Assembly (NCBI GenBank): GCA_018389105.1
Contig: JACATO010000309.1
Coordinates: 1-64,000 of the forward strand
DNA from: Nautilus pompilius
Taxonomy: Eukaryota; Mollusca; Cephalopoda; Nautilida; Nautilidae
DNA length: 64,000 nt
Reading direction: 5' to 3'
Part shown: piece after piece, positions 37,561-50,239 of the stretch
Position numbering within the stretch: position 1 is the stretch's first letter
Layout of the letters: each line of letters opens with the position of its first letter
Notes under the pieces: model-generated
Databases searched by the model: none
What the model was told of the DNA's origin: nothing
Seen by the model: only the letters and a program-made list of their open reading frames with translations
Translations under genes and position numbers: made by a program

Positions 37561-38118
37561 CATGTTTACGGATCCCACTCATGTAAGTGAGTAAATGTGA
37601 TCCTTATTCTCATAACCAAGATAGGGATTCACAATCCCTGTAATGGTGAAGTGTTTGACAACAATGACAATCCTCATGCATAAAACTATGTATGACAGTG
37701 TTTTTGTGCTATGATAATTAATGGGTTTCGTGCACCTGGATTTTTTTCATTTGAATCAGGTTTCCTCAATTCTCAGAGAGTAGTCATATGTGAGTTTGGT
37801 GCTTTCCAATACAGGATTTTTAATGAACCATGGACAAGCCATGACAAAGTAAGGCAGTTATTCTCTTGGTGTAGAGCAGGGGTCAGCAACCTTTGTTGAT
37901 CAGGGACCCATAAAAAACTTGTCTATTGACCGGTGGGCCATGAGTTTTAAAATCTCCTGATATGTTATCACTATTATTAATATTAGCTATTTTATAAGCT
38001 GAAAATATTGTTGTAAGACGTTAAATAAATATATTCGTAATTGTAAAAATATTTTTTATTAAAGAAGAATTCAAGTAATTAATCTTTATATTTTTTAAAT
38101 GACTTCATTTAACAAAAA

Positions 38119-40484
38119 AGGAAAAAAATGTGTTGGTTTGCAAGATAGTCTAGGTATTTCAAATTTATCCACCAGATATTTTGATATTGTAGGATACATG
38201 TCAGCCAATGTTACTGTCATGATCTCATTGTCCTCAACAACAAAGAACACACCTATCAGAACCATTCCTCTGGACAAAAGACTCAATAGATATCACAATC
38301 ACTAGCCCAGACATGGCAGCCAGAGTCAATGAGTGTAGAGTTCTTCATGATTCACTTGACACTGACCATTTTCCTATAGTAACCTGCATAGAATATCCAG
38401 CAGATGAGAAAAGAAAAGAAACATTCAAGCATAGCCCAAATGGAACATCAAAAAAGCAAACAGGCAGCTATTTAGTTCGATTATTCAGCAAACAGCAGCT
38501 GATGTTAGTATCTCAAGTAAACAGCAGCTGAACATTGATGACAAAGTTGAAGTTGTCACATCTTGAATAATCAATGCTGCAGAGGAAAGCTATCTCCTTA
38601 ACAAGACCCCATATATACCCTCCAACACTATGTTGCAAAGAAGAGATTGCCAGGAAGCACCAAATAAAAAAGGAAAGCATGCCGAAAGGCACGGTGTGTT
38701 ACAAAAGATAACAAGCTGTAGTCAGAAGAATCATCAAACTAACAAAAAGCAGCTCATGGAAAGATTTTGTTGGCTCAATCAATTGAGATATCCCTTCATG
38801 CATGATCTGGAAAAGAATCAAGGCTCATCAATGGTTCAAGTCTACCTATCCAAACAGCTTTGGAGCATGAGGGTAAATTTGTCATAGATCTTCAAGACCA
38901 GGCCCACTTATTTGGAGAGCATTATTCTGAAAAATGCAGTATTTGGATTCTTCAATCAATCCTAAATTATTTTTGGATACAAATAGTCTTATCAACCAAT
39001 CTATAGACCTGCTCTGGATAGAAGATCATATGTGATCATTCCTTCACACTGAAAGAGATCAATCTTGGACTAGCTGAGCTTTCTAACTCAGCTACAGGAG
39101 ATGATAAGACCCACACCCAGATGCCTAAAGATTTACCCATCAATGGGAAAGACATGGTTTTTCACTCTTCAATGACATCTGGAAACAGGGAACTTACCCC
39201 TCATCATGGAAGATTAGCAAAATTATTCCTTTACTAAATCCTAATCAGAATAAACAAAGAATTAAGTCTTACAGACCAATAGCTCTCACCTCCACTCTAG
39301 ACAGGCTTGGAAGACTGGTTAACACCCGATTGAACTGGAGACTACACAAAGATCAAGGCTGTAACTGTTGATGGTCTAATTAAAATCACTGAGCAGTGTC
39401 ACAACGGTCTGTTCAACAAGGAATATATAATGTTTTATTTTTAATTGATTGTCGAAGGTGCCTTTGATAAGGGGTGGTGGGAGGGTCTCATCACTAAGGC
39501 AGTAGAAATTAGAATAGCAGGGAACATGTTAAAATCAATAAGAGCTTTCTAAATGAAAGATACATTAAAGTTCAATTATCTGATCAAATCTCGAAGTAAT
39601 TTAGCATAATACTGGCAACACCACAAGTGCAGTTCTGAGTCCAACAATTTTCAATACCATGATGTATGATCTCCCCTCCATCATTCCAAAGCCCCTGCTT
39701 CTCAAATCACTTATGCTGATGATGGTACCATCACCATCACGCACAGCAATCTAGACTTTATTGTCATCAAGCTTAATCAGTGCATGGCTGTCATTGACAC
39801 CTGGGTGAGCAAATGTAAACTCAAAGTCTCCAAAGACAAGAAACAGTACACTGTTATCAACAAAAGTAAGAAAACACCAACGACCTAACGCTAACCCTCA
39901 TTGACAATATTCAAGCCTCTGTTACATTTCATTGGATACCAAGCCATGTACCAGTAGAAATGAAAGAACATACACCCTGGCAAAGTTAGCAACAAGAAGT
40001 GGATGGTCAACAAGCCTATGGAATCTATAGCTTCTCTCAAATGTGCTGTCAGTCAGTCAACTCTCAATATTTGGAAAAATCGTTGGCAAGACAAGATAAG
40101 AGGTAGAGCCTACTGTGCCCTACAAGAAAAGCCAAACTGAGTGAGTTACAGGAACATCAGCAGACAGGAACAAGTAATTCTATCCTGACTGAGATTTAGA
40201 ACACTTTCTTTGCCCGAGCTACCTGAAGAGACTCAACTTGTCCCCAGATGCAACCTGTCCACTCTGCAAATCTGCAGATGATACAATCAAACATATTGTT
40301 TATGTCTATCAAGAACTACAACACCTCAGACATCTTGACACAAACAAGACCTTCAAATAAATTCATGAGAACAGGAACAATGAATGGGCTATCATTACAT
40401 CACTAGTCAATGAAAGGAAAATAAGGATCCATGCAAGGACCTTGTGGGAAGCGTGATTTACATAATAATGAAATAATGATGATA
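38119..40484 (+). mobile_element. 5'-truncated LINE inserted in the hAT element
   Basis: The plus strand shows, in order: the end of an endonuclease domain (DMAARVNECRVLHDSLDTDH), reverse transcriptase blocks (SYRPIALTSTLDRLGR and a YADDG catalytic motif near 39715), an RNase H-like stretch (VTFHWIPSHVPVEM) and a C-terminal CPLC/CKSADD..H zinc-knuckle region. It ends in an AATG/ATG-rich tail. ATTTAACAAAAA occurs at 38107-38118 and again at 40485-40496, a perfect 12-bp target duplication that fixes both ends. Many stops and shifts show that it is dead. The domain order fits an RNase H-bearing Jockey/I-type LINE; the clade is an inference. Confidence 0.85.
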
Positions 40485-40545
40485 ATTTAACAAAAATGTA
40501 CAAGTCCTAAAATTATAAAATATTTGAAATTACCAAAATGCATCA

Positions 40546-42240
40546 TCAGTGTGATACTTGATGTTGGTTTTCTTTTGAAAGTTTTTCTACATCGGGTTTC
40601 AAGTTGGATAACGCAAGGCTGAGTATGCCATCCAGACGTGAGTTGTGTGTGTGCATCTTGTTCTGGGTGAACTTCGTTTTTGAAAACAGTTGCTCGCACA
40701 TGTAGGTACATCCAAATATGCATGCCAACTTTTTTGCATGATCTACTAAATTTGGATAAATTCCAGCTTCCATTACATACTTTTGGTAAAAGTCCAATAA
40801 GGAAACCCCTTCTGCATGGAATTTTGATTTCATAAGTTCACTTGTTTGAAGCTCAATGAGTTCCATCTGAACTTTTTCAGGAACACTGTCCACTTCTATA
40901 TCAAAAGGTGTAGCAAACAGCTTTAAATCCCCTTTGTATGACCAAGTGTCTGCAAAAAACAGTTTTTAGTTCACGTATAACAGACACAGACATCGAAGTG
41001 TCAGTGGGTTGATTTTTCTGCAGCAGTGGAAAGTGAGCAAAATTATAATTTTCAAGCTGGCATTCCCAGAGACGAAGCTTCATCTCAAATGCCATAATGT
41101 GCTCGTAAAGTACATTCACTAGCTGACTGCATCCTTGTAGCTGCAAATTTAGCTTATTTGAATGTGAAGTAATATCCACTAAAAATGAAAGATTTGAGAG
41201 CCACACAGGATCACGGAACTGTGATGCATTCATGTTTTTACTCCCCAAAAATATAGCAATCTCCTAACAAAGTTCATAAACCCGTTCTAACATAGCACCT
41301 CGGTTTAGCCAGCGAACTTCATAGAAGTACAGTGATTCATGGTATTGTGCATTGTGGAATTGTCAATGATTCAGATCTCGAGATAATATGAAATTTACTG
41401 TTTTCACAACCACTTGCATTACTTGATTTCCTGAAGCCTTAGCACACAATGCCTCCTGATGGATAATACACTGCAATTTGATCATTTTGTTTTTAATGCC
41501 AGTGTCTTGTATGTATGCTACAAAACCTGTATTTTCACCTACCATAGCAGGGGCACCATCCATAGTCACTGAAATTAACTTTGAGAGATTCAAATTCAAG
41601 AGATTCAAGAATGTTTGCTCCAGTAGTATTTTTGAGCAATACAAGTTGAAGAAATTCTTCCACTATTTCAAATTGTGAGTTGACAGCTCGCACAAGCTGT
41701 GTGGTGTCTTTTACATGAGTACTTTCATCCAATGCCACATGAAGATATTGGAATCTTTGACAGCAGTCACATAGTGATTGCTTCACATCAAGGGACATTT
41801 CTTCACCTTGTCACAATACTGTTCTTGCAGAGCGGCTGATATTAGAAAATAAATTCTTATAAGGACATAAAATATCAGCCACAGCCATCAAGCACTCCTT
41901 GACAAATTCCCCATCCGTGAAAGGTTTCATGTTCTTAACTATTAATGAACTTACTGCATAACTGTCACATGTATTTCCCTGGCATTCGGCACTTTGTTTA
42001 GCAAACAGTGAATGTTGTGTTTTAAAACTTGTCTTCAGCTGATTGATTTTGTCATTTCTCATCTGCCCAGTTAGCTCACTGTAGTTCATGTGTTTGGTTT
42101 AGTGACGATTTAAATTATATTCTTTGTTGACAGCTAACGTATCATGGCAGATCAAGCACACTGGACTGCTGTTATATTCCACAAACAAATACATTTCTGT
42201 CCATTTTTTCTTGGAACATTCGACACTCAGCATCTACTTT
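40546..42240 (-). pseudogene. hAT transposase, GTF2IRD2/ZBED5-like group
   Basis: On the minus strand the blocks come in the right order. First is a BED-type finger (VCLICHDTLAVNKEYNLNRH near 42110-42190). Then follow LTGQMRNDKINQLKTSFKTQ, the D-E-S-T block (HVALDESTHVKDTTQ), MDGAPAMVGENTGFVAYI with the second catalytic aspartate, and CIIHQEALCAKASG. Next come LSFLVDITSHSNKLNLQLQG and MAFEMKLRLWECQLEN. The C-terminal dimerisation region ends with YMCEQLFSKTKFTQNKMHTH. Usual family length is about 550-600 residues and the span fits. There are several frame breaks, for example near 40900, 41250-41360 and 41810. The family is named for vertebrate genes domesticated from such transposases. Confidence 0.85.
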
Positions 42241-42821
42241 TGTACGTTTTTCTACCGTTTTGTGATTCAGCACTGAACAAAATATAAAAAGAAGATAAAC
42301 ACAGTCTTTTATGGATTCGATCTATAAAAGATTTTCACAAGTTACTGGATGGTCTCTCCTCTGCTGATGGCTCACACGAAGGACTTTAGTACCCCCATCT
42401 CTAAGCAAGTTATTTTCACAATAAACAACACAGCTGAGGATGGCACGTTATTTGCACAATTCACAGCAGTTCAGTTCAGTAATTAGAAGTTAGCAGACAC
42501 CAGGTTATAATTCTTAGTCCAGTTTATTAGAAAACAAATTAGGGTTTTATGCATTAATGCAGGGTTAATGTCAAGTGCGTGGGGTATAGAAAAATCAAGG
42601 GCAGTAAACAAACCTAAAGCAAACATGATTATTTCCTTTGGATGTCCGTGGTCAGATTTTGCTTTTTTAATGACATTTGATAGATTAATATTTGCTTGCA
42701 GTGACAAGATAATGGTAAAAACATTTGAGGCAGCTGTCCACGTGCTGAGGGAAACCTGCCCAGTATCTTACTAGAACTTTATTTCCACAGACCAAAATGT
42801 ATGGAATTTGATTACAAAGTA

Positions 42822-44104
42822 CAGCTTAAACAAAATCTATATCTTTCATATTTAAAGGGATGCTGACTGTTTTGTTTATAATTAATGGTAACTTCAAAAT
42901 CAAAAATACCAAATATGTGTTAAGCATTTTTATTTGAAAAGTCTGGTATATTTTGAATATTCTTTTACCTGCATTGATGCCAGACATGGATATCATAGAG
43001 AAAAAGTAAACCAGAGCCATTCAGTCACATCACAAGCATCTGCAACAACACAGATTTTGTACATTTTCAGTCTGCTGCCTTTTATTTGTTCAACTTTATT
43101 GAAACATGACTTCCCCAACACTATCCTCTCTGCTTTCTGATTCGGAAGATTCGTCTCTTTCAGTGATTGCCTCGTTTTACTATAGAAACTCAGTGAAATA
43201 TTTGTTGTCCTCAGATCCATCCACACCATTGCTGATGTAGCAGTTAGGCAGTCATGATCCACTCAGAAAGTTGGGTCAGGGGAGATCTCTTCAGCATCCA
43301 TTGAACCTGCTTCTTCAGTTCAGCTCTGAATGGCAGATTCAGAGATACATCCACCAGCTGAAGAACTGAACCCATTCCTCCTGAGATGATCACCAGTCTC
43401 CAGTTATTTCTGAACAGTTGACAAGTTCAGGAGCAAACGGATCCTTCAGGCTGCCAGCGTGCATGCCACTCTGACCCCACCTCCAATGGTACAGATGCTA
43501 GCAGTTTTCTATATTTTATCAATTTCACTTCAGAGGGCATATTGGGGCAAACAGGTGTTTTACCTGCATTACCAATACATGAAATTTTGAAGCTGATTTC
43601 TAATCTTTCACTCTTAATACATTTGTGAAATCTGATCAAATTTTGCTCATAATCTTCTATGAGATGTGTGCTCTACTTCATAATGATGGACCCTTTTGTT
43701 TCATGAAGTGGCTGACCAATCTTTGTTTGCCGGTGAACTTACGATTTTCAATTTCTCAAGCAGATAGGATGGGCAAGTAAACTAATTCTCCTCTATTCTG
43801 ACAAGAAGTTTTGCTTCAATTATAAGTTAAGGTTTTTCAAAGTGAATTTTCTCTCTACTCCACAATTTCCAATTACATCACAAGGAGAACAGCTGCAGTG
43901 TTTTTGCCTTTTTATTCTTCGCAACATTTCCAAGCTTCATCTGTTTTATATCATCACTTTCATCTTCCTTATCTAAGAAAATATTGTCCTCTGGAATGAA
44001 TGAATTTGGCATCATGCAAATCATCAAGAGCAGAACAGAACTTATCAGCTAAAACTGGTTGGTAGATGGACAGCACAAGCGAAAACAACTGGAAAATTTA
44101 ACTG
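42822..44104 (-). mobile_element. Pogo/Tigger element 1 (transposase remnant)
   Basis: On the minus strand: LIEDYEQNLIRFHKCIKSER, then ISCIGNAGKTPVCPNMPSEV (family N-A-D-E-T-P-V-x-x-D-M-P-S), then GGMGSVLQLVDVSLNLPFRA (family G-G-x-T-S-x-L-Q-P-L-D-V-x-x-N-x-P-F) and finally ISNGVDGSEDNKYFTEF at about 43195-43245. The order and spacing are those of a Tigger DDE domain, with the acidic residue of N-A-D replaced. Tentative ends are TA|CAGCTTAAA at 42820 and AATTTAACTG|TA at 44104. The transposase part is secure; the ends are weak. Confidence 0.7.
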
Positions 44105-44106
44105 TA

Positions 44107-46512
44107 CAGGAATTCCCCATTAAAGAAAAGTTTAACTGCTGCTGAGGTCAGGCAACGAGTCAATTTAAATCCTGATAATTTTGGGTTTCTCAGGAACTGC
44201 TTTTCCTGAAGTTGGTTTAACTGAGATTCTACTTGGATTTTTAGGTAAAGTAAAACAAAACAAATGATCAGTTTTACAAGGCTGCTTTGTTTATTATCAG
44301 CAAAATAAAATGTTTAATGGCTTAAATCTAAAGATGATGAGACAATTGATAGGTTTATTAATATTTTAAACAGCAACTACTACTTTGAACCAGGATTATA
44401 ATGAAATGTTTATTGTTCTCTGATGTAATTATTTATATATAGCCTAGTATTCCTGAAACGAACGAGTGTATCTTTACACATGTAGATCCAGTTTGTTTCT
44501 GAGGCAAAATGAAAGCAATATTAACATTATAATTTTAAATCTGTCTTTGTTAATTTGAACCAGTCAAACAGTAAAACAATTATTACATGTAAAGATGTAA
44601 TTTTCAATTATCAAGGAATACATATTTTATGGCCACGGACATTTAACATTTGTACTATGAAATAAATCTGAACAGATAAATTGGCTTCTTCTTAGTAACA
44701 TCTGTTCCCTGGAAAATAAACACTGGCTTTCTTGGTTAACTTGGGTCCTCTCAGTTGGTCAAAATCACAATAAATCAGCAGCAGTTGCTTTTGTCAATAG
44801 AAGGTGGATAATTTCTAGATCATGAATATTTTATAGTGAATTCTAATAAAGCTGATTACCTCCCTTGTACTGTTTGTGGACTATTCATCCAAAAGATTTT
44901 ACAATATGGAGCTCCTACCAGTGTTATAGGCTCTCATGTGCACTAGCAGGTAATTTGTTGTGTTTTGTGCACAATGAACAGAATTTATTTCCTGGGTGGG
45001 GTCAAATATCACCATAAAATAGATCAACTAGTGACTTGCTAACTCATTCCTGAGATATCCTCTTCATTCTTCAAGCCAACATCAAGTAATTTAGTGTGCA
45101 CGGCATGCTGGGTATTTAAATTCTCTAATATATTCAAACAGCACAGTGCCATGTTTGAATCTTTTCAAGGTAATTACAAAATTTGTGTCCCCTTTCTCCT
45201 CCTCTACATGGAATGTAAAATGTTGTTTTCTCCAGCGTGGGATAAAAATTCATTTAGTAGGTAATAAAACATATCACAAACAAACACTAAATAATTAAAG
45301 CAAAATCAATTAGAAAGGAAGAAACTTTATTTTAAATCAATAAGCTACATGTGCTTTCAAACGAGAGAGTTAAACACCGATTACTTGTAATATTTACTTT
45401 AGCTTCTGCCAATAAAATTTCTCACTTCTGACAGCAGCTGAACTCCCTTACATGTGAGTATTGTCAGTTTTGCTCAGATATTGGCTAATTATATCAAAGA
45501 CAGTGATATTTTGAAACAAATCTCTTGATAACAGTGGCCATGCATATACATACTATAGGTGGATACGGTACTCTTCACTGAATGGCTCCGTGTTCTTGAT
45601 CCAAAGATGAGTGCAACAGATAGGAAGGTAGTGCTTCTCATCAAGTAGTGTCCAACTCATCCCAATTTAGAGTTCCTCAATATGTGATTACTATTTTTTC
45701 CACTGAACGCAATAAGATGTTTACTTCCTATGGACCAAGGTATTATTGCTTCGGTGGAGAAGGTTTATCGGATTCATCTCATTAGAGATATCCAATTTCT
45801 AGCCAGAGGCAATGCCGAAGTGGAATGTTTTAGAAGCTATGCATCACCTAACTGCAATCTGGAAATGAATTACAGCCACCTGCATTGCCAACTGTTTCTG
45901 GTATGCTGCCTTCACAGGCATTGATTCCACAAGCTTTCTTCTTGAGAGTATGACATCAACACTCAAGGAAATGGATCGTCTCTGTGGTAAGTTATGGAGT
46001 GCGTCTCTAGCAGTGGATAACAATTTGACAAAGTGTAGGGATCTGTCAGCCGAGAACACAATTCAAGCATACATGGAGAAGAGTGGGAGCCAGGAAAAAG
46101 ATGAGGGTGAAGATGATGGCCAAGAGAAAGAGCAGGCTCTTTATATCCAAACTGATGAGGAAGTAAATTGACTTGGTCTTTGAAACCATAAATCAGAATT
46201 GCCCTACTGTTGGGAATACAGAGGAGGAGAATAGAGCTCTGTCTTCCTTGGAAAATGCATCCCGATCCAGATTTTTGCCTGAATCAATGCAAAGGAAAAT
46301 TGATAATTATTTTTCCAACTTCGAATGAGGATTGAATGTTCTATTTAAATTGAAAGAGTGAAATAATAAATAAAAGCATTTTTTTTAATATTCATGAGTG
46401 CATTCTTCTTATCCTTAAAAGGCCAGAAAAATGAGTAGGTCACCCATCATGTTTTCGATAATCCAGACACAATGGTCTATCCCTTGAAATCCAGTTTAAT
46501 GAGAGTTCACTG
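44107..46512 (+). mobile_element. Pogo/Tigger element 2, 2.4 kb with terminal repeats
   Basis: TA|CAGGAATTCCCCATTAAAG at 44105 pairs with the reverse complement of the other end, CAGTGAACTCTCATTAAACT, followed by TA at 46513. The resulting length of 2.4 kb is usual for a Tigger. From about 45580 the plus strand reads WLRVLDPKMSATDRKVVLLI, then after a stop CPTHPNLEFLNM, then PMDQGIIASVEKVYRIHLIR (family Q-P-M-D-Q-G-I-I) and the helix KWITATCIANCF. The catalytic aspartate of L-L-I-D falls where this copy has a changed codon. Stops and shifts show decay. 44125-45570 holds no recognisable N-terminal part. Confidence 0.7.
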
Positions 46513-46728
46513 TATATTAAAACTGTTTTATCGGATCTATACATGTAAGATTTGTAAAAGAAACACAGTCTGATATTTAAGAGCGAGTTGTATCTGGACT
46601 AGTCAAACACATTACTAGACTTTGTACATCAGTTTTCTTTCCATTATTTTGACGACATCAACTGACTACAGGTGAGTCTGTTCGTCCTATTGATAATGTT
46701 AAATACCTGATAAAAGAGAAACAATGTA

Positions 46729-48402
46729 CAGTAAGACCCCGTTTAGTGCCACACCTCTTTAATCTGATTTGTTACATAACTTGTCTCCTTGAGAGATTGT
46801 TGTTTATATGAGAAAAAAGAGATTAAGAAAATCCATAAATGTAGTCGAAATTATGATTTTGAACAAACAGCTCAGGGGAGCCACCATTTTTGTTTACATT
46901 TTCTCGGCCAATGAAAGCAACGCTTTCTGTACATTCACAGCCAATCAGCGCTCGAGTTCTTTATTATAAATTGAGACTGCTGCACCATGGTCTCCCTTTG
47001 TCTGCAGATTTTTGCCCAATATTTTGAACAGTAACCCAAAATGACTAGAAAGGGGTGTGTGTGTATGATTCTGCTACGAATGTGCCAAAGGTGTCAAGAA
47101 AAAGTAGGATCTAGCTCATTCTTTGAAGTTGGCTCTTGATAATCTGAATAATTTTAAGGAATAGTACTAAGATAAAAAATTTATTCTAAGACCACCAATA
47201 CATTAATGGTTAAAAAGTTAACTCCGTCAAGATTCATTCTGTTGGAGAAGTCGAAAAGTAGGTTAAGTATCTGAATGGGAGATCAGGAAAAAGACAGGAG
47301 CATCTTTACCCATCTACGAGAACAGGAAGGTGAAACATCAAAGATGGAGACTTTCACTGTGAGCTGAGGCTGGTTTGACCGGTTAAGGAAATGAACTAAA
47401 CGGCATGACATTCATGATGGTGGAGCTGCTACGAGTGCAGATGAACAGGCAGCCCCTGGATTCCCCAACATGTTCAAAGTCATCAAGTGTGGAAACTACC
47501 CTCCCAGTTTGTTTTTAGTGAGGATGAGACAGGCCTTTCTTGGAAGAAAATGTCGTCTTGTACTATCATTTCCTGAGAAGAGAAGCCTGTATCGGGATAC
47601 AAGGTGGCTGCCAAGGTCTGTCTCATGCTTCATTTGACTTCAAGCTGAAACCCAAGCTCGTTTATCACTCCAGGGCTCCACGAGCTGTTTTTGTCATTTT
47701 TTTTTTTTCAACACTGTGAAGTGTTCCTATGAGGAAACTGGCGTTGGACCTAGAGGACCATTGGTGATTGGCTGTGATCCAGGCTACTCAGATAATCTCT
47801 CAAGCATCCAGACTCATCAGCCTCACAACTGGATGAGGTGGATACAGATGATATGGAGCATCTACTTATGTCACCTAAGAGCAGCCCTAATGATGATTAA
47901 CTGGCAGAGTTAGCTCAGATCCGGGAACAGGCGGTGGTGTGTGACCTTGAAGCAGCTTCAGAAGAAAGAGTCAAGTATCGAACAGATCACGTATATAATG
48001 CACCAATACAGGAGGAATGACCTGGAGTGGGAACACAGCATCAGTGCAAAAAGGATGATGCTCAGTGCCATTGACTGTTACAAAGAAATGTTACGTGAGA
48101 GGCACACCAACCAAAAAAGTTAAGCCTGCTCGCCTTTTTGAAAAGAAGCCGTTACTGTGTAAGGAATCATAGTCTGGCCTTTCCTAGGACAGTTAAGACT
48201 GTTTGTGGTCATTTACTTTAATAAGTAATTCTGTACTGTAATAATGTATATTTGCCACTACTTAAATAAAGCAATTAAACAAAATTCACAGGTAATAGAC
48301 AATGCCTTCAGTTACATATGATCATATATGTAATGCTAAAATGACCCCGTTTAGAGCTCAGTTCTCTGTAACCCTTCCTGAGCCCTAATCAAACTATTAC
48401 TG
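46729..48402 (+). mobile_element. Pogo/Tigger element 3, 1.67 kb with terminal repeats
   Basis: Flanked by TA on both sides. The left end CAGTAAGACCCCGTTTAGTG and the right end in reverse complement CAGTAATAGTTTGATTAGGG are imperfect inverted repeats. GACCCCGTTTAG also recurs in direct orientation at about 48343. The interior reads GWFDRLRK..TKRHDIHDGG, then DETGLSWKKMSS, EEKPVSGYKVAAKVCLML and LKPKLVYHS-like blocks: the Tigger order of DNA-binding end, N-x-D-E-T-G-L-x-W-K-K-M and P-G-x-K. The C-terminal part (VKYRTDHVYNAPIQEE, KPARLFEKKP) follows. It is shorter than an intact Tigger and heavily broken. A T-run lies at 47699-47709. Confidence 0.75.
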
Positions 48403-50239
48403 TACAATCATCCAAACTATACAAACACAAGAGTTGTTATGCATAGACCACTGTGCTACAAACACAAAAAAGCCTACTCTCATAAATACTCTTGATAGTT
48501 TTGTTACAACTCTTCTCTCATCCATTATTTGGTATCTCTACTCTCCTTGCTTTGTTTTGTTTTTTTTTTCCATTTGTGCTCAATGTGGCACCGTGTAAAA
48601 CCAATGGGAAGAAATGTCTGCAATAATGATCGAACACAGTCATCACCAAAAAATCAAAACCAGTCAGGCTCCAAGCATGGTGCTGGATGTTCTCTTGAAT
48701 AATAGATTGAAACTACTAATGGAACAGTTAGACACACACATACGCACAAATCACGATGAAGCAGCATTAAACATCTATTCAGAAGCATCCTTATCAGCAC
48801 TGTACAAGCAACACTCACTGGGCAGTCTGACTCCTTTATTCTAATACTCAGCTTTTCAAGTCTGCATTTCAGAGACTCGGGACAACTGTAACCTTAACAT
48901 TGCTGTCCACACAGCACAATATATTTAAAGATGCCGTGTTGACTTTCACTTAATCTCTCTATCTATTAATGTGCAGCATCAAAACCCATCACTGGTCCAA
49001 GATCAAGGAATGGACTAGAATTTTTATTCCAAAATTCAAGAACATTTTTGCTTGTTTTATTATTTCATAGTACTAAGAAGCTGCACATAGATTTATCATT
49101 GTTGAAGATAACTGTTCATCAATTAGAACTAACATAAAACAAAACACACACAATTCTTAATTACGATGCAAACTCGCCACACGATAAAATCTTAAAAAGT
49201 TAAATGCATAAAAGTACAGACTGTATGAGACTAGAGATGAAATGTTGATGTGCTGAGGAGAGGCTAAAAATGATCAAAACAAATAATAATTAATGTTTAA
49301 GGCACAGGCAGGCAACCAATGTCTATATAAAAAGATATTTCATTCAATATTAAATTTGATCTAAATATTTAATATGTGTAAATTTACAGCAAAATTAATT
49401 CATAATCCTTAACACCTGAGACACTTTGAAGAGGTCTTTGTCTCTCCAATTATTTTTAATACAGATGCAAGCGGAACAATCAAAGTACGATAGCACAGCC
49501 AACCATCATTCTGGTCCACCATGAGACAAACAGAAAGCTTATATTTTACTGACATAAATACTCTCATTAGCAAATTTTCTTTCAGTGATTGTGTTATATT
49601 TGTATTTCCTTTTATCATGTCTTTGTTTTATCTGAGAAAAATAAATTTGTGAAAAATTCAAAACAGCAGCACAGATCCACTGAACATCCCAGCACATTCT
49701 CCGAGCTTTCATGATGTCTGAACACAACGATCCCACAGCTTTTATTCAGGTTACGTGAATAAAAGACCAATGGCACAGCTTCTATGCAATTTTCAACCCA
49801 GGTCGTCTTCCCCTCTCACCTCTCGTTACTCCAGACACAATCCAAGGTTAAACAAGTTGTTTCTGGTTATGAGGGAAAACATCCACTGTTGCTGCTTTAT
49901 TCATTTTATTTATTTATTTATTTATTTGACAACTGAAATATATAATAATAAATGGAAGAATTTCTTCTCTGTCCATGGTGGACCAAACATCCTGGATGCT
50001 AACTTATACTTACAACCCCAACCAAGCAACTTACTGAAACATTTAGGTCTTACAGAAAAAACACCAACCACAACAACAAATAGAACTTATAATAATCGTC
50101 TTGATTACAAATAACTAGCCTGATGTTCGTGCAACAAATAAAATAGAATGTAAAGATGAAACAATTTTCATAAAATTCAAAGTGAATCACCAAAGAAATT
50201 CTCAGTGAACCCAGGGACCTACATCAAGGTAAAAATGTA
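48403..50239. other. Stretch with no recognised gene
   Basis: Single-copy within this window. The longest open frame anywhere here, 119 codons at 49755-50114, is rich in low-complexity codons, covers a TTTA microsatellite (49905-49927) and shows no domain, so it is not called. No exon pair was found. Confidence 0.45.

Larger units (their letters stand above)
34047..37876 (+). repeat. Block B, second part, repeated inverted at 55870-60100
   Basis: Matches the minus strand of 55870-60100 at about 97%, with Ig exon 5 at over 99%. The match ends within the 8 bp just before the hAT element at 37877, so the insertion there probably cut this copy. Open frame 34788-35042 has a near-identical partner (59103-59300 minus) but no recognised domain. 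Confidence 0.85.
37877..42250 (-). mobile_element. hAT element, interrupted by a LINE
   Basis: The 37877 end carries CAGGGGTCAGCAACC, a classic hAT terminal repeat, preceded by GTGTAGAG, which is a plausible 8-bp target duplication. The body on the minus strand encodes a transposase (40546-42240). The LINE at 38119-40484 splits the 3' untranslated part. The opposite terminal repeat was not found near 42250-42820, so that end is lost or unrecognised, and the true end is uncertain. The insertion lies exactly where similarity between the two B copies ends. Confidence 0.75.

Noticed and set aside
42568-42774. 68-codon plus-strand frame with an opposite 74-codon frame
   Set aside because: No domain, no splice context. 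It lies between the hAT and Tigger elements and is most likely chance.
47716-48123. Two open frames as separate host genes
   Set aside because: They fall inside the Tigger element between its terminal repeats and represent decayed transposase C-terminus in shifted frames.
49755-50114. Longest open frame in the window, 119 codons
   Set aside because: It covers a TTTA microsatellite, has low-complexity composition, no splice context and no recognisable domain. In AT-rich sequence of this length such a frame is expected by chance.
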